64,000 bases of DNA from contig JBBQZZ010000004.1 of the NCBI GenBank assembly GCA_038207265.1, forward strand, positions 186,001 through 250,000, given 5' to 3'. How positions within the stretch are numbered: the stretch's first letter is position 1; every line of letters starts with the position of its first letter. Source of the DNA: JACMLD01 sp038207265 (GTDB lineage: Bacteria; Bacteroidota; Bacteroidia; Chitinophagales; Chitinophagaceae). Both the position numbers and the translations under genes were made by a program. The notes under the pieces are model-generated. The model was not told the origin of the DNA. It saw only the letters and a list, made by a program, of their open reading frames with translations, and made no database searches. Shown in pieces: positions 7,652-17,973 of this stretch.

Positions 7652-10285
7652 TCAACGAATTAGCAACACTACTCCTTTCTGAATATATTCGGCACCGGTA
7701 AAATCGACCGCTTTCACAATCCATACATAAGCCCCTTCGGCCTGATTTCTACCAGCAACTTTTCCATCCCAGCCACCAGACTCTGAAACATTGTCTGTAC
7801 TATACAGCAACTGGCCCCACCGGTTAAATATTTTGAAATATTCGATGCTTTTAATACCAGCTGCGATAGGGCGAAGCATATCATTGTTGTGGTCTCCATT
7901 GGGACTAAATGCGTTTGGTACAAATACTGAAGGCTTCGTTTTATATACTTTTATTTTGATGGTTGCCGAATCCATACAATTGGCCTCATTATATACAATT
8001 ACCTTATAAAATACCCCGGCAACCGGTTCCCTGAATATCGCTACGGGATCCGGGACATTGATGGCAGATAGATTATAAGGCGGCGACCACTCATATTTTA
8101 TTCCACCGCTTGCATGCAATTGCAAAGGCTGGTTGATAACAATAGCGGTATCTGATCCGGCATATGCATTAATCTCAGGCAACATCTTAACGATAACGGT
8201 ATCCAAACCAGGTTTTGGACAGCCCTTATTATCAAATGCTGATAATACATATGAAGTAGTTTGAAATGGTGTAGCAACTGGATTGAGTATTGTTGAATTA
8301 TTCAAAGTTACTGATGGCGTCCATAAAAAAGAATTACCATTGGTGGTTCCATTTAATTGTGCGCTGGTCCGAAAACATATCACCGTGTCATTACCGGCAT
8401 CTGCCATTGGATAAGGAATTGCTGTAACATTTACCCTGTCTTTTGCTGAACAACTTCCAATTACAGCAGTCACCTCGAAAAGCGTGGAGACATCACTGAT
8501 AGCTATGGGATTGGGTACTGCAGGATCAGATAGTGGAAAAGCTGGTGTCCATGAATAATGCAGACCATCGGAGACAATGTGCAGATGAATGGGATCAGAT
8601 TTGCAGATGATTGTATCGGCCATTGCTTTTAGTTCCACATGATCAACCACACTTATTTTTACTGAGTCGCGGTTGGTACAACCATCTTCATTGAGATCAA
8701 CATAATAGACAGTAGTCAATCGTGGAGAAACTGTTGGAGAATTGGAATTGATATTTATTATATTTAATGCCGGTGTCCACGAAAAATTGCCGGTCCCATT
8801 TGCTATCAACTGTACTTTGTCCGATACGCAGATCAATGAATCGCGAAAGGCAAGTTCTATAAGTGGTTTGTCGATAATTACAATGTCTTTATAGGCTGTG
8901 TCAAGGCAACCCTTACTATCGCCAACGATTAATCGCACATTCCGGGTGCCTTTTGCATTATAAGTAAACAACGGGTTTTGCTCCACAGCATCGGGATTAT
9001 TGGATGCCGCCTCTGTTAAGTTCCAGTTCCACAAATTCACAATGCCATACTTGCTGGTTGTCTGATCGGTAAATTGTGTGGCTTTATTGATACATATTCC
9101 GGAAAACTTAAAACCAGGCACAAACCCGGGATATACCTTGGCAACGGAAGTTACTGAGTCAGCACATTGCTGACCTTTGTTGATAAAAAGTTTGATGGTA
9201 TAAACTCCTGTATCAGGAAATGTGTAGGTAGCTATTGCAGTGGTTGTATTAAAAATTACCAGGCCCGCTTTATTCAAAAATTGCCAGTTATAAGAGTTGA
9301 TTAACGGACTGGTTGAAAGATTTGAAACAGACAATGTTTTACTGTCTTTACATAATAAATATTCGGGTAATAATTTCGCGGCCGCTATGGAACAGGAAGC
9401 AATATTGATCTGAAGATCTTTTCGTTGTGTTGCGATTACAATTCCGTGCCTTATTTCTTCAACACAGACAGTTACTACGTATTTACCTTCCGATGGCGCC
9501 AGGCCTGTTATCAAACCCGTATTTCTATCAATGGTTACTTTGTTTCCAAGTGGAGTTCCGCTTGTAAAAGCTGGAAATCCATAAGGCAAAGATTGGTAAG
9601 GAGGACCAGAGGGAGGTACAATACTACCCGGTGAACCGCCGGGTCCGCCTTTGTAAGCATCGCAAAATGAATAACGGAGTTGATCGCCGTCTTTGTCTTC
9701 CGCGGCAAAACTGTAAGAAAAAGAATTGCCCGCGCAAATGATTACCAAATCATCGCCAGTAAAATGTGCACTGTTGTTTTTGGGATCGTCTGCCAGGCTA
9801 AAAGTACCTGGTATTTCCGCCGTATAGGTTGCTCCGATGGTCCCATAACCAGCAGCAAGATTATTAATTCCCGAAATCCGATAATTTACCTGGCTTGCTA
9901 TTACATAACCAGCTGCATTGGGTGGTAAGGCAATAGTAAAATTAAAATAACCTACCACATAACAAACGGTAGGCGGATCAGTGATACAAGGATTATTATT
10001 ACTGTAATTAAGTGTTTGCTGGCTGGAAAGCGGAATGGATAAATCACTCACGCTTTGCCCGGTGCTGCGGTCAAAAACTGAAATAAGCGTAGGATCATTA
10101 AATGCGCGGCCACTGTTGCATCTCATAAATAATTTGAGGGTAACACTGTAGATGTAATTGCCACTATTAATACCTGCATTAGAAATACCAACAAACGTGT
10201 AAAACATTTCGCCGCCGGTAATATGATCAGCCCTGGCGTTTGATACGACAGCAATTAAAAAGATCGAAATGAAAAATTGTCTCAT
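7652..10285 (-). CDS. Secreted PKD-domain protein with gliding-motility C-terminal (T9SS type B) domain
   Basis: Large cell-surface or secreted protein of 877 residues. A signal peptide covers about residues 1-19 (ends SNARA). The N-terminal third carries the motif HITGGEMFY that is common in such Bacteroidota surface proteins. The middle has several PKD/Ig-like modules, recognisable from repeated phrases such as DSKGCLDTAYKDI, YSWTPAF, FLWTPSVTL and YEWSPPYNL. The last about 90 residues are the gliding-motility C-terminal domain (VFVPNAFSPNGDHNND, FNRWGQLLY, GGWDGK, GAYVWIVKA), which directs export by the type IX system. Length is ordinary for the class. Its ligand or adhesive role is not known. 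It is monocistronic and divergent from the DUF4403 gene across 218 bases. Confidence 0.9.
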   Translation of the reverse strand: MRQFFISIFLIAVVSNARADHITGGEMFYTFVGISNAGINSGNYIYSVTLKLFMRCNSGRAFNDPTLISVFDRSTGQSVSDLSIPLSSQQTLNYSNNNPCITDPPTVCYVVGYFNFTIALPPNAAGYVIASQVNYRISGINNLAAGYGTIGATYTAEIPGTFSLADDPKNNSAHFTGDDLVIICAGNSFSYSFAAEDKDGDQLRYSFCDAYKGGPGGSPGSIVPPSGPPYQSLPYGFPAFTSGTPLGNKVTIDRNTGLITGLAPSEGKYVVTVCVEEIRHGIVIATQRKDLQINIASCSIAAAKLLPEYLLCKDSKTLSVSNLSTSPLINSYNWQFLNKAGLVIFNTTTAIATYTFPDTGVYTIKLFINKGQQCADSVTSVAKVYPGFVPGFKFSGICINKATQFTDQTTSKYGIVNLWNWNLTEAASNNPDAVEQNPLFTYNAKGTRNVRLIVGDSKGCLDTAYKDIVIIDKPLIELAFRDSLICVSDKVQLIANGTGNFSWTPALNIININSNSPTVSPRLTTVYYVDLNEDGCTNRDSVKISVVDHVELKAMADTIICKSDPIHLHIVSDGLHYSWTPAFPLSDPAVPNPIAISDVSTLFEVTAVIGSCSAKDRVNVTAIPYPMADAGNDTVICFRTSAQLNGTTNGNSFLWTPSVTLNNSTILNPVATPFQTTSYVLSAFDNKGCPKPGLDTVIVKMLPEINAYAGSDTAIVINQPLQLHASGGIKYEWSPPYNLSAINVPDPVAIFREPVAGVFYKVIVYNEANCMDSATIKIKVYKTKPSVFVPNAFSPNGDHNNDMLRPIAAGIKSIEYFKIFNRWGQLLYSTDNVSESGGWDGKVAGRNQAEGAYVWIVKAVDFTGAEYIQKGVVLLIR

Positions 10286-10503
10286 TAGCAGGTTACAGCT
10301 AGTCTTTTGTAAACGTACGGTACCGGGTCGGAATTCGGTTGGTAGTATATTTTAAAGGACACCTGAATATACGGCATTTTTCTTTTTAAGTTGCTCCTTT
10401 TATCCGTGCAAAATCAATCAGTAGTTTCAGTTCTTATCAAAACTTTACACTGCAATAACATTTTGCAGCTTAATTTTACTGCGCATCAGACCCCATCAAT
10501 ATA

Positions 10504-11895
10504 ATGAACAGGTTATTTATTCTGCTACCCTTTTTATTCATGGTTTCCTGTACTGCTTCCAAAAAAGCTGCACAAACAACTTTACCAATCACTACATTAC
10601 CAGCGTTGCCGGAATCCAATATCAATGTGCCGGTAAAAGTTGTGATGGCTCCCTTTCTTGCCAAAGCGGCCATACTTATTCCACCTGAAGTAACAAGTGA
10701 TGGATGGCCCGAATATTTTCAATCTTCCTGCGACTTTCATTATAAATATCGTTTTGTTCCAGGTGCATTTACGTTCAATTGTATCAATAACCAGGTAATA
10801 GTGAAACTAAGTGGCACTTACCAGGTATCCGGAGAAAGATGTGTATGTGCATTCGGAAAACAAACCTCACCATGGATTGGCGGCAATTGTGGTTTTGGGA
10901 AGGAACCCATGTGTAAAACTGAAATTTATATCAACGCTGCATTGCAATTTCAACCCGGATACACGGTCCGTACCAAGACAGTTGCGCAAAAAGTAAACGC
11001 TCTCGAAAAATGTACGGTCTCCATGTTTAATCTTGACATCACACAACAGATAATGGATAGTATTAAAGCTTCTACCAATATTTTTTGTACTGCCATGGAC
11101 AGCGTAGTAAACGGACTTGATTTTAGCAGTACGACGAAAGCACTTGCAGAAAGAATCAATAAAAAAATACCATTGGGCAGGTATGGTTATCTTAAAATAA
11201 ATCCTTCTGCTGTTAAAATGGGAAAGATAAATAGTACCAATGATACTTTGCAGGCCACACTGGGTATTTTCTGTTTTCCTGAATTACATAGCGACAGTAC
11301 CAACAATTACACGGCATCATTCTTACCGCCACTCCAAAATGCAGATTTACCAACCGGCATTACCGTATACACGAATGCAAAATATGATTATCCTTTTATC
11401 AATACGCTGATCAATCAATTAGTACGGGATACTTCTTTTGAAGTGGAAGGCAGAACTGTGATTTTAAAAAATGTACACATCAGCGGCGCAGAAAATGGTA
11501 AAGTAGAATTATTGGTTGATTTTGCCGGTGATAAAAAAGGTAGTTTGTATTTAATCGGCACACCTCACCTCGATACGGCGAAACAAATTATCAGCATCCC
11601 GGATTTGGATTATTCTTTAAAGAGTAAAGATTTTATACTAAACGTAGGTAAGACACTATTTAGTAATAAAATCTTACGCACCCTGCGCGATAAAGCCACT
11701 ATACGCATTACAGACCTGGTGGAACAGAACCGTAAAAACATAGATGCACAGTTCAATAAAAAAATCATGGAAGGGGTTTTTTCCAGCGGCGCACTTACAG
11801 ATATGCGTGTATTGGCGCTACTGGTAGGTAAAGATGTGTTACAGGCGCAAACTTGTACCCGGGCTAAAGCATCCATTGTGATTACTAATTTGTGA
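10504..11895 (+). CDS. DUF4403-family lipoprotein
   Basis: Envelope lipoprotein of 463 residues; the signal ends MVSC, giving lipid Cys16. The segment SNINVPVKVVMAPFLAKA followed by a beta-rich, internally duplicated body matches what I know of DUF4403 proteins in Bacteroidota, whose function is uncharacterised. The region around residues 115-145 has a Cys cluster (ERCVCAFGKQ, GGNCGFGKEPMC) that could form disulfides in the periplasm. There is no membrane segment beyond the signal. It stands alone, with no plus-strand partner until 20692. Family assignment is moderately sure; the role is unknown. Confidence 0.72.
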   Translation: MNRLFILLPFLFMVSCTASKKAAQTTLPITTLPALPESNINVPVKVVMAPFLAKAAILIPPEVTSDGWPEYFQSSCDFHYKYRFVPGAFTFNCINNQVIVKLSGTYQVSGERCVCAFGKQTSPWIGGNCGFGKEPMCKTEIYINAALQFQPGYTVRTKTVAQKVNALEKCTVSMFNLDITQQIMDSIKASTNIFCTAMDSVVNGLDFSSTTKALAERINKKIPLGRYGYLKINPSAVKMGKINSTNDTLQATLGIFCFPELHSDSTNNYTASFLPPLQNADLPTGITVYTNAKYDYPFINTLINQLVRDTSFEVEGRTVILKNVHISGAENGKVELLVDFAGDKKGSLYLIGTPHLDTAKQIISIPDLDYSLKSKDFILNVGKTLFSNKILRTLRDKATIRITDLVEQNRKNIDAQFNKKIMEGVFSSGALTDMRVLALLVGKDVLQAQTCTRAKASIVITNL

Positions 11896-12438
11896 CCGGC
11901 ATCAGAACTTTTTTAAGCATCCTTGCAGCGTGTGCCGCCTTTGCGGCATCCGACACTTCAGCGTTGAGTATTTCTGCTCCGCTTTTCTTACTTTGCTAGT
12001 AACCATTAACGTGTTGTGCTATTAATTTAAATAATTAAAGATATCAACGTGCCGAACCATGAAACGATGACCTGGGCAACGGAGTCTACCACCACAGCAG
12101 TACAATACATTATTACTTACTAAAGAGGCAATTTGATACAAGGAGCGGGTGGTTTAACGTATCATCTCATTATTTGCAGCAATCCTTCTTTCTTACAAAG
12201 GTGGCTTTGAATATTTTCCAGAAAAAATGCCCAATTGATTTAAGCACTGTCATTGACAAAATTGTTACTTGCTTTGTTACATGCAATTGAATAATCAGAG
12301 TGACCTCATTACAAATTTAACCATTTACTTAATGCGTTTTGTTTTTTGCGGATGGTTTTGCGTTTTCACGAAACAGGGTATATAATTCTGGTACTTATGA
12401 GATCTTGTAATGGCTTTCATAAAAACTTATCACGCTTT
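11896..12438. other. 543-base gene-free gap
   Basis: I find no ORF with coding character. The only structure I see is a 6-base perfect hairpin TGCCGC-CTTT-GCGGCA at 11933-11948, 38 bases after the DUF4403 stop. It lacks a T tract, so it is at best a weak terminator. The rest is AT-rich and lies between two convergent transcription units. Confidence 0.6.
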
Positions 12439-13551
12439 CTACATCTTCATCCCTGCCATTGGATTGGCTCCTTTTTTAAAAATATATTCACTATTTAAAA
12501 GATATGCGCCTGAAATAACTACCACATCACCTGCATCCAAACCGGAGCTGATCTCAATGCGATCATCAGCTTCCAGTCCAACCACCACCATTTTGTTTTT
12601 AAAAGTATGCGGCCCTGACTGTACCCAAACAGTGGCACCTTTACCATCCCGGATAACAGCGTCTATTGGCAGCGTTAAAGTTTTACGTTGCGGGCTTTTT
12701 ATCATTACGTAAGCTTGCATACCGGGTTTTAACTGATTGTTTGAATTGGGAATAGCAATACGAATAAGATTGATTCTTGTATCTGGATTGATCTCTGGAT
12801 TTACAAATTCAATTTTTCCTTTGATCTCCCTGTTTCCAAAATCAGGTATCCTTACTGTTGCAATGCTGTTCCTGTCCATGCCGGCCAACTGAGAAGTATA
12901 TACCTGTGCTTCGACCCAGAGTCTAGACAGATCGGCGAGTTTAAAAATGGTTCCCCCTTCCATTATATAATCTCCTTCACGAATGTCTAACGCAGTAATA
13001 TAACCAGCGGCGCTGCTGTAAAATGTTGTAGTTGCCGTGGCTTTTCTATTCGTGAATAGCTCCTGTATTTGCATTTCGCTCATTCCCCATAACAACAATT
13101 TGTTTTTTGTACTTTGAAGCAATTGATCAATGTCTATGGCTGGTTGATTCGCAAATGCCTGTTGCTTATCTAATGCCAGCAAATATTCCTGTTTTGAATT
13201 GTTTAGTTCTTCACTGTAAATTTCATAAAGCGGTGCGCCTTTCTTCACATAGTCGGCAGGGTTTTTATAAAAGAGCTTTTCAATTCTTCCCATCACCCGG
13301 GAACTAACTGAAGATGCTTTTGTTTGATCAAAATTCAATGTACCAGTTAAAATCATATGATCACTGATACTGCCGTTAAGTATGGTATCAGTTGTAATAT
13401 TGCCTAACTGAATTTGCTGTTCACTTAAAACTATCTCGTCATTGTTTTCAGTATTAATATTACCATTAGCCGGTTGATCAGGTATTTCTTTTTTAGGTTG
13501 GCAGCATATAAAAAAGTAAAGTATCATTAATATAGAAACAATGTACCTCAT
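12439..13551 (-). CDS. CusB-like RND efflux periplasmic adaptor (lipoprotein)
   Basis: Adaptor of a heavy-metal RND pump, 370 residues. The signal ends FFICC, so Cys16 or Cys17 is lipidated. Order of parts: barrel-sandwich half (SSRVMGRIEKLFYKNPADYV), a short helical hairpin (about 120-165), second sandwich half (GYITALDIREGDYIMEGG), beta-barrel (LWVEAQVYTSQLAG), membrane-proximal region (VIRDGKGATVWVQSG). It is the last gene of the copper operon, 2 bases after the other adaptor. It lacks the Cys-Met-His metal module of its neighbour but its C-terminus ends in GANPMAGMKM, a Met-rich tail that could bind Cu(I) (inference). Confidence 0.85.
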   Translation of the reverse strand: MRYIVSILMILYFFICCQPKKEIPDQPANGNINTENNDEIVLSEQQIQLGNITTDTILNGSISDHMILTGTLNFDQTKASSVSSRVMGRIEKLFYKNPADYVKKGAPLYEIYSEELNNSKQEYLLALDKQQAFANQPAIDIDQLLQSTKNKLLLWGMSEMQIQELFTNRKATATTTFYSSAAGYITALDIREGDYIMEGGTIFKLADLSRLWVEAQVYTSQLAGMDRNSIATVRIPDFGNREIKGKIEFVNPEINPDTRINLIRIAIPNSNNQLKPGMQAYVMIKSPQRKTLTLPIDAVIRDGKGATVWVQSGPHTFKNKMVVVGLEADDRIEISSGLDAGDVVVISGAYLLNSEYIFKKGANPMAGMKM

Positions 13552-13553
13552 AA

Positions 13554-14792
13554 TTATTTTTTTACTTTGATGAAGCTTTCGCTATCCATTAAATACTGAG
13601 CATTCACAGCTACAGAGTCGGCAACAGCAAGGCCGTTCAATACCCGGATATCATTTTTATAAATGATGCCTGTATTGATCTTTTGAGCTTTAAACCCACC
13701 ATCGGTTTTCAGAAATACAATCTTATCCATCCCCAATGAAACCACAGCATCCCTTGGTAACCAATCGGCTTCATTGTTATCTCCATAAATGATAGCTTTA
13801 ACCTGGCTGCCGATTGGAATTTTTAATACACTGTTATTGAAATAAACTCTTGCAGATAGTGTTTTACTTTCCTTGCGATAAAATGGCTCAATAAAATCTA
13901 TCCTTGCAGTAAGCTCTATGTTGGCCTGGGTTTCGGGTACCAACTTTACTACATCTCCTTTTTTTACCAGGTATTGGTTTTCTCCATAAATATTTAAAAT
14001 TGCCCAGGCCCTGGCCGGATTATACACTGTAAAAACGGTTTGTCCTTTTTGCAGGTACATGCCTTCTTTCAAAGCAAGTTCTTCTGTAACGAGTGCAATA
14101 TCTTTCATACCCCGCGTTTCTGTATTCATACCTACCCCGTCGGGAGCTTCATGAATATGGCCATTATAACTACTATACACTGCAATAGCCAAAGCTGCTT
14201 TGCCCGTTTCAATAACCTGCTGCATTTGCTGGCTGCTCATTCCCAGTAATAATAATCTGTCTTTTGCCGCCTGTATAAAGGAGGCATTGCCTGCATCATT
14301 CTTAAGAAGGAATAATAAATTCTGTTGTGCGGTTAATAATTCGGGACTGTAAATATCCAAAATGTGCTGCCCTTTATTGATTTGCTGAAAGCGATACCGC
14401 ACATATAGTTTTTCAATTCTTCCTGCTACTCTTGATGAAATGCTGCCAACTTCTCTTGTATCATAAGCAATATTACCCAAAGCTTTAAACTCCATCTGTA
14501 CAGCTTTTTTTTGAATGGCAATTACAGGTATGGCAGACACAATGAACTCGTTGGTGGGTTTTAACAACGATTCCAATGCTATTTCAGTAATTTTTTTAGT
14601 ATCTGTTACTTTCTTTACCAGTACCATTCCACAGATGGGGCAGTTGCCCGGCGCATCACGAACTATTTGAGGATGCATGGAGCAGGTATATAATTGTTTC
14701 TGCTGCTCATGTTGTGAATGATCTTCTTTTGCCCCTGGTTTACAGGAAGTAAATATCATCAGCCAACACGCTATGTAGAAAAAGAATTTCAT
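13554..14792 (-). CDS. CusB-like adaptor with N-terminal heavy-metal-binding domain (lipoprotein)
   Basis: 412-residue adaptor. The lipobox FTSC gives Cys17. Residues 35-57 form a heavy-metal-binding module: YTCSMHP (Cys37, Met39, His40) with CPICGM (Cys51, Cys54), probably the site where copper is picked up. The adaptor fold follows: SSRVAGRIEKLYVRYRF, helical hairpin about 165-205, second lipoyl half near YLQKGQTVFTVYNP, then the barrel. It lies between the CusC-like gene (4-base gap upstream) and the second adaptor (2-base gap downstream). Two adjacent adaptors of different architecture suggest either a mixed adaptor ring or division of labour. Confidence 0.87.
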   Translation of the reverse strand: MKFFFYIACWLMIFTSCKPGAKEDHSQHEQQKQLYTCSMHPQIVRDAPGNCPICGMVLVKKVTDTKKITEIALESLLKPTNEFIVSAIPVIAIQKKAVQMEFKALGNIAYDTREVGSISSRVAGRIEKLYVRYRFQQINKGQHILDIYSPELLTAQQNLLFLLKNDAGNASFIQAAKDRLLLLGMSSQQMQQVIETGKAALAIAVYSSYNGHIHEAPDGVGMNTETRGMKDIALVTEELALKEGMYLQKGQTVFTVYNPARAWAILNIYGENQYLVKKGDVVKLVPETQANIELTARIDFIEPFYRKESKTLSARVYFNNSVLKIPIGSQVKAIIYGDNNEADWLPRDAVVSLGMDKIVFLKTDGGFKAQKINTGIIYKNDIRVLNGLAVADSVAVNAQYLMDSESFIKVKK

Positions 14793-14796
14793 TCCA

Positions 14797-16050
14797 TTAT
14801 TTTATTTCAAGTATGCGTTCCAGTGTTACCTGTAATTTTAATACCCCATTCAGCAGTTCCAAATACGCCAACTGTGTCATATTTAAAGTTTCCCAGGCAT
14901 CATATAGCATAAATAATTCTTCGGTGTTTTGCTCATACCCCAATTGCATCGTTTTGTAATTATTCCTTAATGCAGGAATAATATTCTCTTCGTACAATTT
15001 CAACTGGTTCTTCTTTAAAGTTAATTCGTTGCGCATGCCATACGCCATTCCGCTGTATTCGTTCACCATCATTTCTTTTTGCGATTGCAATGATCCGGCT
15101 TTCCATTTAAGACTTTCAATATTCGCCTTATTCATTTTGGAAGACCATTTTGTCAATGGCAGTTTCATCATGCCCATTAAAGAATACTGCATGGGTAAAC
15201 CACCAAAACCAAACATGTGTTCATACCTTATACCAAACTGTGGTTTGAGGCTTTGTTTTTCTGTTTCCTGCTTTAACAAGGTAAGGTTAATGTCTTTATC
15301 AATTGATTTCAAATCGCTTCTGTTGTTATAAAAAAGCGTGCTATCAAAAACAAGGTTTGAAAAATCATTTATCTTATAAGCGGTGTCAATTTCAAATTCA
15401 ATCATGGCATGTCGCCCCATCAGTGTATTGATACGGATACGCTTTTCTTTGATGTCACTTTCAACCATCAACTGCATATTTTTAATATTCCCCAATGCTG
15501 CTTTTGCTTTATAGTAGGCACTTATTTTTTCAAGCCCGTTTTTGTATCGCAACTCCGAATTCTTGATCATAAAATCAAGTACCTGCTCATTTTCTGCAAG
15601 CACCACTAATTTCTTTTTCAGGATGATCCATTCAAAGTAAAATTGCTTTGCATCATTGATCAGTTCATTCAGCGTGGCATTCTTCTTTTCTTTTTCAACT
15701 GAAGACATGGCTTCCATATAAGCTGCATCAGCATTTTGCTTCTTTTTATTAGGCAACATCTGCTGGCCGCCAATCATGTACTGTCCCATACCGGTAGCAC
15801 CCATATCCCCTTTTTTCCAGAGACTTGGGTTATAAGGTGTCATCCATAAGCCCGTGCTGAATTCCGGAGGCATCCAGCTTTTAGCTCCTTTAGCTGCTTC
15901 GTCCATGGAACGGATTTCGTTATTGTACATTTTTACAACAGGATGCAAAACTTTGATGCTGTCAATGATGGCATCCAGTTTTAATGTTTGTGCTTTGCTA
16001 CCTGCAACAACAAAAAACAAAACAGCGGTAATTATTTTATTCTTTAGCAT
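14797..16050 (-). CDS. CusC-like TolC-family outer-membrane protein
   Basis: Outer-membrane channel of the Cu/Ag efflux system, 417 residues. The signal peptide covers about residues 1-21 (VVAGSKAQ). The mature start carries a Met-rich segment (MPPEFSTGLWMTPYNP, GDMGATGMGQYMIGGQQM) of the kind I associate with Bacteroidota metal-efflux TolC proteins and which may bind Cu(I). Long helical hairpins follow. The start overlaps the end of the RND C-terminal half by 14 bases. Assignment to copper comes from the operon. Confidence 0.83.
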   Translation of the reverse strand: MLKNKIITAVLFFVVAGSKAQTLKLDAIIDSIKVLHPVVKMYNNEIRSMDEAAKGAKSWMPPEFSTGLWMTPYNPSLWKKGDMGATGMGQYMIGGQQMLPNKKKQNADAAYMEAMSSVEKEKKNATLNELINDAKQFYFEWIILKKKLVVLAENEQVLDFMIKNSELRYKNGLEKISAYYKAKAALGNIKNMQLMVESDIKEKRIRINTLMGRHAMIEFEIDTAYKINDFSNLVFDSTLFYNNRSDLKSIDKDINLTLLKQETEKQSLKPQFGIRYEHMFGFGGLPMQYSLMGMMKLPLTKWSSKMNKANIESLKWKAGSLQSQKEMMVNEYSGMAYGMRNELTLKKNQLKLYEENIIPALRNNYKTMQLGYEQNTEELFMLYDAWETLNMTQLAYLELLNGVLKLQVTLERILEIK

Positions 16051-17965
16051 CGATCAATTCAATTTTGCCTTTACGTTTTAATTCTCTTTCTTTTACGATT
16101 TCAAAAATTACCGGCGTGATCAACAATACATAAATAGTTGAGGTAATGGTGCCGCCAATGAGTGGAATGGTAATAGGCCGCATAATATCACTACCTACAC
16201 CTGATGCCCACAGAATGGGAATAAGACCAAATAAACTAACCGAAACGGTCATTAGCTTTGGCCTTAATCTTTTTGCTGCGCCTTCTATTACAAACGCTCT
16301 TATAATAGCGGGTGTTATTGTTTCTTTTGAATTACCATGTTTTGCAACCATATTTTGCATGGCTTCATTCAGGTAAATGGTCATCAGCATGGCGGTTTCT
16401 ATGGCCATGCCAAACAATGCAATAAAACCCACTGCAACAGCCACAGATAAATTCACCCCATAGAAATATACCATAAACACACCACCAATTAAAGCAAAAG
16501 GAACAGTGATCATAGTTATCAATGACTCTTTAAAAGAATGATATGTAAAGTATAGCACCATAAAAATGATAACAATTACTATGGGCATTATCATCTTTAG
16601 TGTTTTATTTGCCCTAATCTGGTTTTCCCATTGTCCGCTCCATTCCAGGAAATAGCCTTTGGGTAATTTGGTGATCATCTGGTTCAATCTATCCTGTGAT
16701 TCTCTTACCGTACTTCCTAAATCTCTTTCCCGTACATTAAATAAAACCGTACCTCTTAACATGGCATTTTCAGAATTGATCATTGGTGGCCCGTCACTCA
16801 ACGAAATATCCGCAACAGCTTCTAAAGGAACGGGGCCAAAGTTCATGGTCTGCACCTGTAATCGTTTTAAGGACTGCAGGTTGTTACGAAAATCCTGTCC
16901 GTAGCGTGCATTTACAGAAAACCGTTGCCGGCCTTCTATTGTAGTAGTGATCTTCATACCACCTAATGCACTCTCAATTATTGTATTCACATCATCTACA
17001 CTTAAACCATACCTGCCTATTTCATTTTTCTTAATCGCAATATCAATATACTTACCACCAGTAATTGGTTCTACATACAGGTCTTTTACGCCGTCAATGC
17101 CATCCAATTGTTTTTTTATGATCTGAGCAAAAGCATAAATACTATCCAGGTTTTGTCCATAGACTTTTATGCCTACATCTGTACGTATACCTGTTGACAA
17201 CATATTGATACGATTGATGATGGGCTGTGTCCATCCATTTGTAATACCTGGTATTTGTAGTTTTGAATTGAGTTCATTAATGATAGCATCTTTTGACAAT
17301 CCTTTCCGCCATTCACTTTTAGGTTTTAATAAAATAATGGTTTCAATCATGCTGATGGGGGAATTATCTGTTGCCGTATTAGCCCTGCCTGCTTTGCCCA
17401 ATACATGTGCTACTTCAGGTACCATTCGAATAATTTTATCCTGCACCTGTAACAATCTTTTTACCTCTGAATTAGAAACATCCGGTAAGGTTACCGGCAT
17501 AAATAATAATGAGCCTTCATCTAATGCTGGCATAAATTCTGAACCCAGCCTTGTCATCATTACGCAGCCAATAATCAATGCAATGATATTTATGCCTATA
17601 ATTGTTTTACGCCATTTTAAACAGCTTTTTAAAATAGGTGTGAAAATTCTTTCCAGTGTTCTGGTGATAGGGTTTGCATGTTCCGGTTTCAGTTTGCTGC
17701 CCCTGAGAAAAAAAGAAATTAAAACAGGTGTTAGCGTAATCGCCAGGAACGCGTCAATAAGCAGTATAAATGTTTTTGTCCAGGCCAGCGGGCTAAATAG
17801 TTTTCCTTCCATGCCTGTTAAAAGAAAAACGGGAAGAAAAGAAGTAACTACAATGATGGTTGAATAGAATACACCCGGCCCAACCTGAATGGATGATTTT
17901 TTAATTACTTCCAATCGTTCGTGGTTGCTTAATGGATCTTTATTTCTTTTAAACAAGCTTATCAT
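16037..17965 (-). CDS. cusA: CusA/CzcA-family RND heavy-metal efflux pump, C-terminal part
   Basis: 642 residues equal to the part of CusA from TM5 to TM12. It has the family phrases PGVFYSTIIVVTSFLPVFLL, MTRLGSEFMPALDEGSLLFM and VGFIALFGMAIETAML. The three methionines that form the Cu(I)/Ag(I) site in E. coli CusA appear conserved: Met255 (RINMLSTGI), Met337 (GGMKIT) and Met395 (DGPPMINSE), which argues for Cu/Ag specificity. The N-terminal part is encoded separately by the gene just upstream (8-base gap, different frame). Joined, the two give 1070 residues, about full length for CusA. The residues before NHERLEV have no counterpart in intact homologues I recall. Confidence 0.85.
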   Translation of the reverse strand: MISLFKRNKDPLSNHERLEVIKKSSIQVGPGVFYSTIIVVTSFLPVFLLTGMEGKLFSPLAWTKTFILLIDAFLAITLTPVLISFFLRGSKLKPEHANPITRTLERIFTPILKSCLKWRKTIIGINIIALIIGCVMMTRLGSEFMPALDEGSLLFMPVTLPDVSNSEVKRLLQVQDKIIRMVPEVAHVLGKAGRANTATDNSPISMIETIILLKPKSEWRKGLSKDAIINELNSKLQIPGITNGWTQPIINRINMLSTGIRTDVGIKVYGQNLDSIYAFAQIIKKQLDGIDGVKDLYVEPITGGKYIDIAIKKNEIGRYGLSVDDVNTIIESALGGMKITTTIEGRQRFSVNARYGQDFRNNLQSLKRLQVQTMNFGPVPLEAVADISLSDGPPMINSENAMLRGTVLFNVRERDLGSTVRESQDRLNQMITKLPKGYFLEWSGQWENQIRANKTLKMIMPIVIVIIFMVLYFTYHSFKESLITMITVPFALIGGVFMVYFYGVNLSVAVAVGFIALFGMAIETAMLMTIYLNEAMQNMVAKHGNSKETITPAIIRAFVIEGAAKRLRPKLMTVSVSLFGLIPILWASGVGSDIMRPITIPLIGGTITSTIYVLLITPVIFEIVKERELKRKGKIELIDAKE

Positions 17966-17973
17966 ACCGGTGA

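Noticed and set aside
17169..17867. 232-codon plus-strand frame
   Set aside because: It lies entirely antisense to the CusA-type pump, whose minus-strand protein has clear family motifs.
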